Source: Granulosicoccus sp. (GTDB lineage Bacteria; Pseudomonadota; Gammaproteobacteria; Granulosicoccales; Granulosicoccaceae). Taken from it: a DNA stretch of 40,310 bases. Shown here in pieces: positions 38,700-40,310 of the stretch. Within the stretch, counting starts at the first letter, position 1. Every line of letters starts with the position of its first letter. Both the position numbers and the translations under genes were made by a program. The stretch spans positions 1 through 40,310 of the forward strand of contig JALZWO010000071.1 of the NCBI GenBank assembly GCA_023300375.1, given 5' to 3'. The notes under the pieces are model-generated. The model searched no databases and was not told the origin of the DNA. It was given only the letters and a program-made list of their open reading frames with translations.

Positions 38700-40310
38700 T
38701 TAAGCATCATTTGCAACCTCAGTTTTGACGCGGTATTTACGCCTCAGTACGAGTCCTATAACACCCAGTAGTATCAAACCAAAAGGTCCCGTTGAACCAC
38801 TGCCACGTAGTGCCGTTCTGATCTTTCCCTCTGGTCCCACCACAGCCACAGACGCTTGTTGCAAGTCTGGTGTGCCATCACCATCGGTATCCGGCAAATC
38901 AGGACTTATGAATAGTTCGCCCGAGGGACGCCTTGCTAAACCATTAGAGAACGGGTCTAAGTCAAAGCGATCCACGATGCCATCGCCGTCGCTGTCAGTC
39001 TCGAATAGAAAATCAGCATCGGCAAAGTCGGCGATGCCATCGCCATCAGTGTCACTTGCTGATAGTTGATCGGTATCTACATTATCTGGAATGCCATCGT
39101 TATCGGCATCTTCCCAACCATCGATGACACCATCAGCATTGGCGTCAATGCCACCTGCCTCTGATAGGTCACTAACACCATCGCCATCACTATCCAGATC
39201 CAGATGATTCAGAACGCCGTCGTTATCAGTATCTAGCGGTGTCGAGCCTGCTGCGTTATCTGACCAACCGTCGTCATTGTCATCAACGATGTTGTCAATC
39301 GAACCACTTCCGTTTGCATCCAGTGACGCATTAGCGCTTTCCCGAGTGTCTGGAACGCCGTCGTTATCTGCGTCTAAATCAAGGTAGTCCTCAATGCCAT
39401 CTCCATCAGTATCGCTAAGCGGTAGTGGAAGTGCTTGAACACCATCGTCTATGCCATCTGTATTGCTATCAAGAAAATCGTCAACCCGACCATCTGCGTC
39501 TGTATCGGTACCACCGGCTTCTACCAGATCCGCGATACCATCGTTATCAGAATCCAGATCAAGGTAATCTGGTATACCGTCGCCATCGGTATCGTTGGTA
39601 CCTTCTAATAGGTCTGGAATGCCATCGTTATCTGCATCTTGGTCCAGATAGTCTGGAACATCATCATTATCAGTATCCTCAGTTCTCTCTTGTGCATCAG
39701 GCACACCGTCGTTATCGCTGTCAGTATCAAGAGAGTCGGGGATTCCGTCACCGTCAGTATCTACTGGGTTCAATGGATCAGGGCCGATTTCGTCAGCGTC
39801 AGCAATGCCGTCGCCATCGGAGTCGGTTTCCATAAAATCAGGAATGCCATCGCCGTCTGTATCTAACGGATTCAGCGGATCAGTGCCAGCTTCATCAGCA
39901 TCAGGAATGCCATCACCATCGGCATCAAGGTCGAGGTGATCAGGAGTGCCGTCACCGTCTGTGTCTACTGGATTGAATGGATCTGGGCCAATCTCATTAG
40001 CATCTGAAATGCCATCACCATCGGAATCGATTTCCTGGTAATCAGGGATGTCATCGCCGTCTGTATCTACTGGATTTAATGGATCTGAGCCGATTTCGTT
40101 AGCATCAGGAATGCCATCACCATCGGCATCAAGGTCGAGGTGATCAGGAGTGCCGTCACCATCTGTATCTACTGGATTTAATGGATCTGGGCCAATTTCG
40201 TCAGCATCAGCAATACCATTGCCATCAGAATCTAAATCTTGAAAATCAGGGATACCGTCGCCGTCTGTATCAACAGGATTGGCAGGATCAGCGCCAACTT
40301 CGATCGCATC
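38700..40310 (-). CDS. Thrombospondin type-3 repeat surface protein, cut by the right edge
   Basis: The frame stays open to the window edge (ATG 39833 is internal), so at least 536 residues are present and the N terminus is missing. It is built of Asp-rich calcium repeats, typically [22 protein letters not shown] followed in the first part by IG(P/S)DPLNPV; about six near-identical units of roughly 35 residues fill 39750-40310, and the repeats become more varied toward the C terminus. In thrombospondin-3 repeats each DxDxDG loop binds Ca2+. After the last repeat comes a tail [18 protein letters not shown]...GLVLRRKYR: glycine-rich stretch, hydrophobic helix, then basic residues. That resembles GlyGly-CTERM/rhombosortase-type sorting tails and would anchor the protein to the cell surface. 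The OmpA-family gene lies 39 bases downstream. Confidence 0.88.
   Translation of the reverse strand, partial: DAIEVGADPANPVDTDGDGIPDFQDLDSDGNGIADADEIGPDPLNPVDTDGDGTPDHLDLDADGDGIPDANEIGSDPLNPVDTDGDDIPDYQEIDSDGDGISDANEIGPDPFNPVDTDGDGTPDHLDLDADGDGIPDADEAGTDPLNPLDTDGDGIPDFMETDSDGDGIADADEIGPDPLNPVDTDGDGIPDSLDTDSDNDGVPDAQERTEDTDNDDVPDYLDQDADNDGIPDLLEGTNDTDGDGIPDYLDLDSDNDGIADLVEAGGTDTDADGRVDDFLDSNTDGIDDGVQALPLPLSDTDGDGIEDYLDLDADNDGVPDTRESANASLDANGSGSIDNIVDDNDDGWSDNAAGSTPLDTDNDGVLNHLDLDSDGDGVSDLSEAGGIDANADGVIDGWEDADNDGIPDNVDTDQLSASDTDGDGIADFADADFLFETDSDGDGIVDRFDLDPFSNGLARRPSGELFISPDLPDTDGDGTPDLQQASVAVVGPEGKIRTALRGSGSTGPFGLILLGVIGLVLRRKYRVKTEVANDA
39750..40310 (-). repeat. Near-identical in-gene repeats of about 100 to 210 bases
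   Basis: The minus-strand coding units DTDGDG(I/T)PD...[13 protein letters not shown] recur with high nucleotide identity; for example the block containing CATCACCATCGGCATCAAGG occurs at about 39910 and 40120, 210 bases apart, flanked by identical text. This is a recent tandem amplification inside the coding region. Confidence 0.8.

Noticed and set aside
39425-39866. Plus-strand reading frames over the repeat region
   Set aside because: They are antisense shadows of the minus-strand calcium-repeat gene; their His/Arg/Tyr-rich repetition is produced by the DxDxDG codons read backwards.

Overview
The window looks like a chromosomal segment of a free-living, probably marine, gammaproteobacterium with about half G+C by eye. 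The evidence is indirect: lipoproteins with typical lipoboxes, OmpA-type and beta-barrel outer-membrane proteins, a TRAP transporter, a bufferin operon, DUF3179, Spondin_N and thrombospondin-type-3 proteins. A Granulosicoccus-like lineage would fit, but the sequence alone does not settle the taxon. There is no sign of phage, plasmid or insertion sequence, and no rRNA or tRNA gene was found.

Layout. (1) 1-4.2 kb: a lipoprotein cut by the left edge, two tandem RTX-like secreted proteins on the minus strand, then an ECF sigma factor overlapping its zinc-finger anti-sigma partner. (2) 4.2-8.7 kb: a methyltransferase between two decayed genes (a probable FAD-monooxygenase remnant and a clear acetylpolyamine-amidohydrolase/HDAC-like remnant), followed by a large orphan lipoprotein. 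(3) 8.7-16 kb: the most coherent system, a minus-strand operon encoding a YHS-domain protein, bufferin precursor (DUF2282), DUF692 MNIO enzyme, DUF2063 partner and DoxX membrane protein, preceded by an ECF-type promoter sequence. A secreted MBL-fold protein and a HupE/UreJ-like membrane protein are transcribed divergently, and a DUF3179 protein follows. (4) 16.1-18.5 kb: a zinc alcohol dehydrogenase and an enolase-superfamily enzyme, translationally coupled. (5) 18.5-22.5 kb: a metallophosphoesterase and a flavoprotein disulfide reductase (overlapping), and a DUF1223 thioredoxin-like protein. (6) 22.8-26.1 kb: a 1066-residue secreted protein joining a beta-helix, thrombospondin-type-3 Ca2+ repeats and four beta/gamma-crystallin domains. 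(7) 26.1-31.3 kb: a small outer-membrane protein, an OmpR-type two-component system, a Spondin_N/fibronectin-III protein and an EamA exporter. (8) 31.6-37.4 kb: a TRAP transporter (DctP, DctQ, DctM) coupled to an amidase, a 58-residue membrane protein and a DUF1348 protein. (9) 37.4-40.3 kb: a REP-like palindromic element, an OmpA-family lipoprotein and a long thrombospondin-type-3 repeat protein cut by the right edge.

Two themes recur. One is metal stress: the bufferin operon, its YHS leader and perhaps the MBL-fold/HupE pair, possibly under an ECF sigma factor. The other is calcium-binding surface proteins: RTX-like, thrombospondin-type-3 and beta/gamma-crystallin modules occur in four proteins in 40 kb. 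The TRAP/amidase cluster probably imports and deaminates an amide-containing organic acid.
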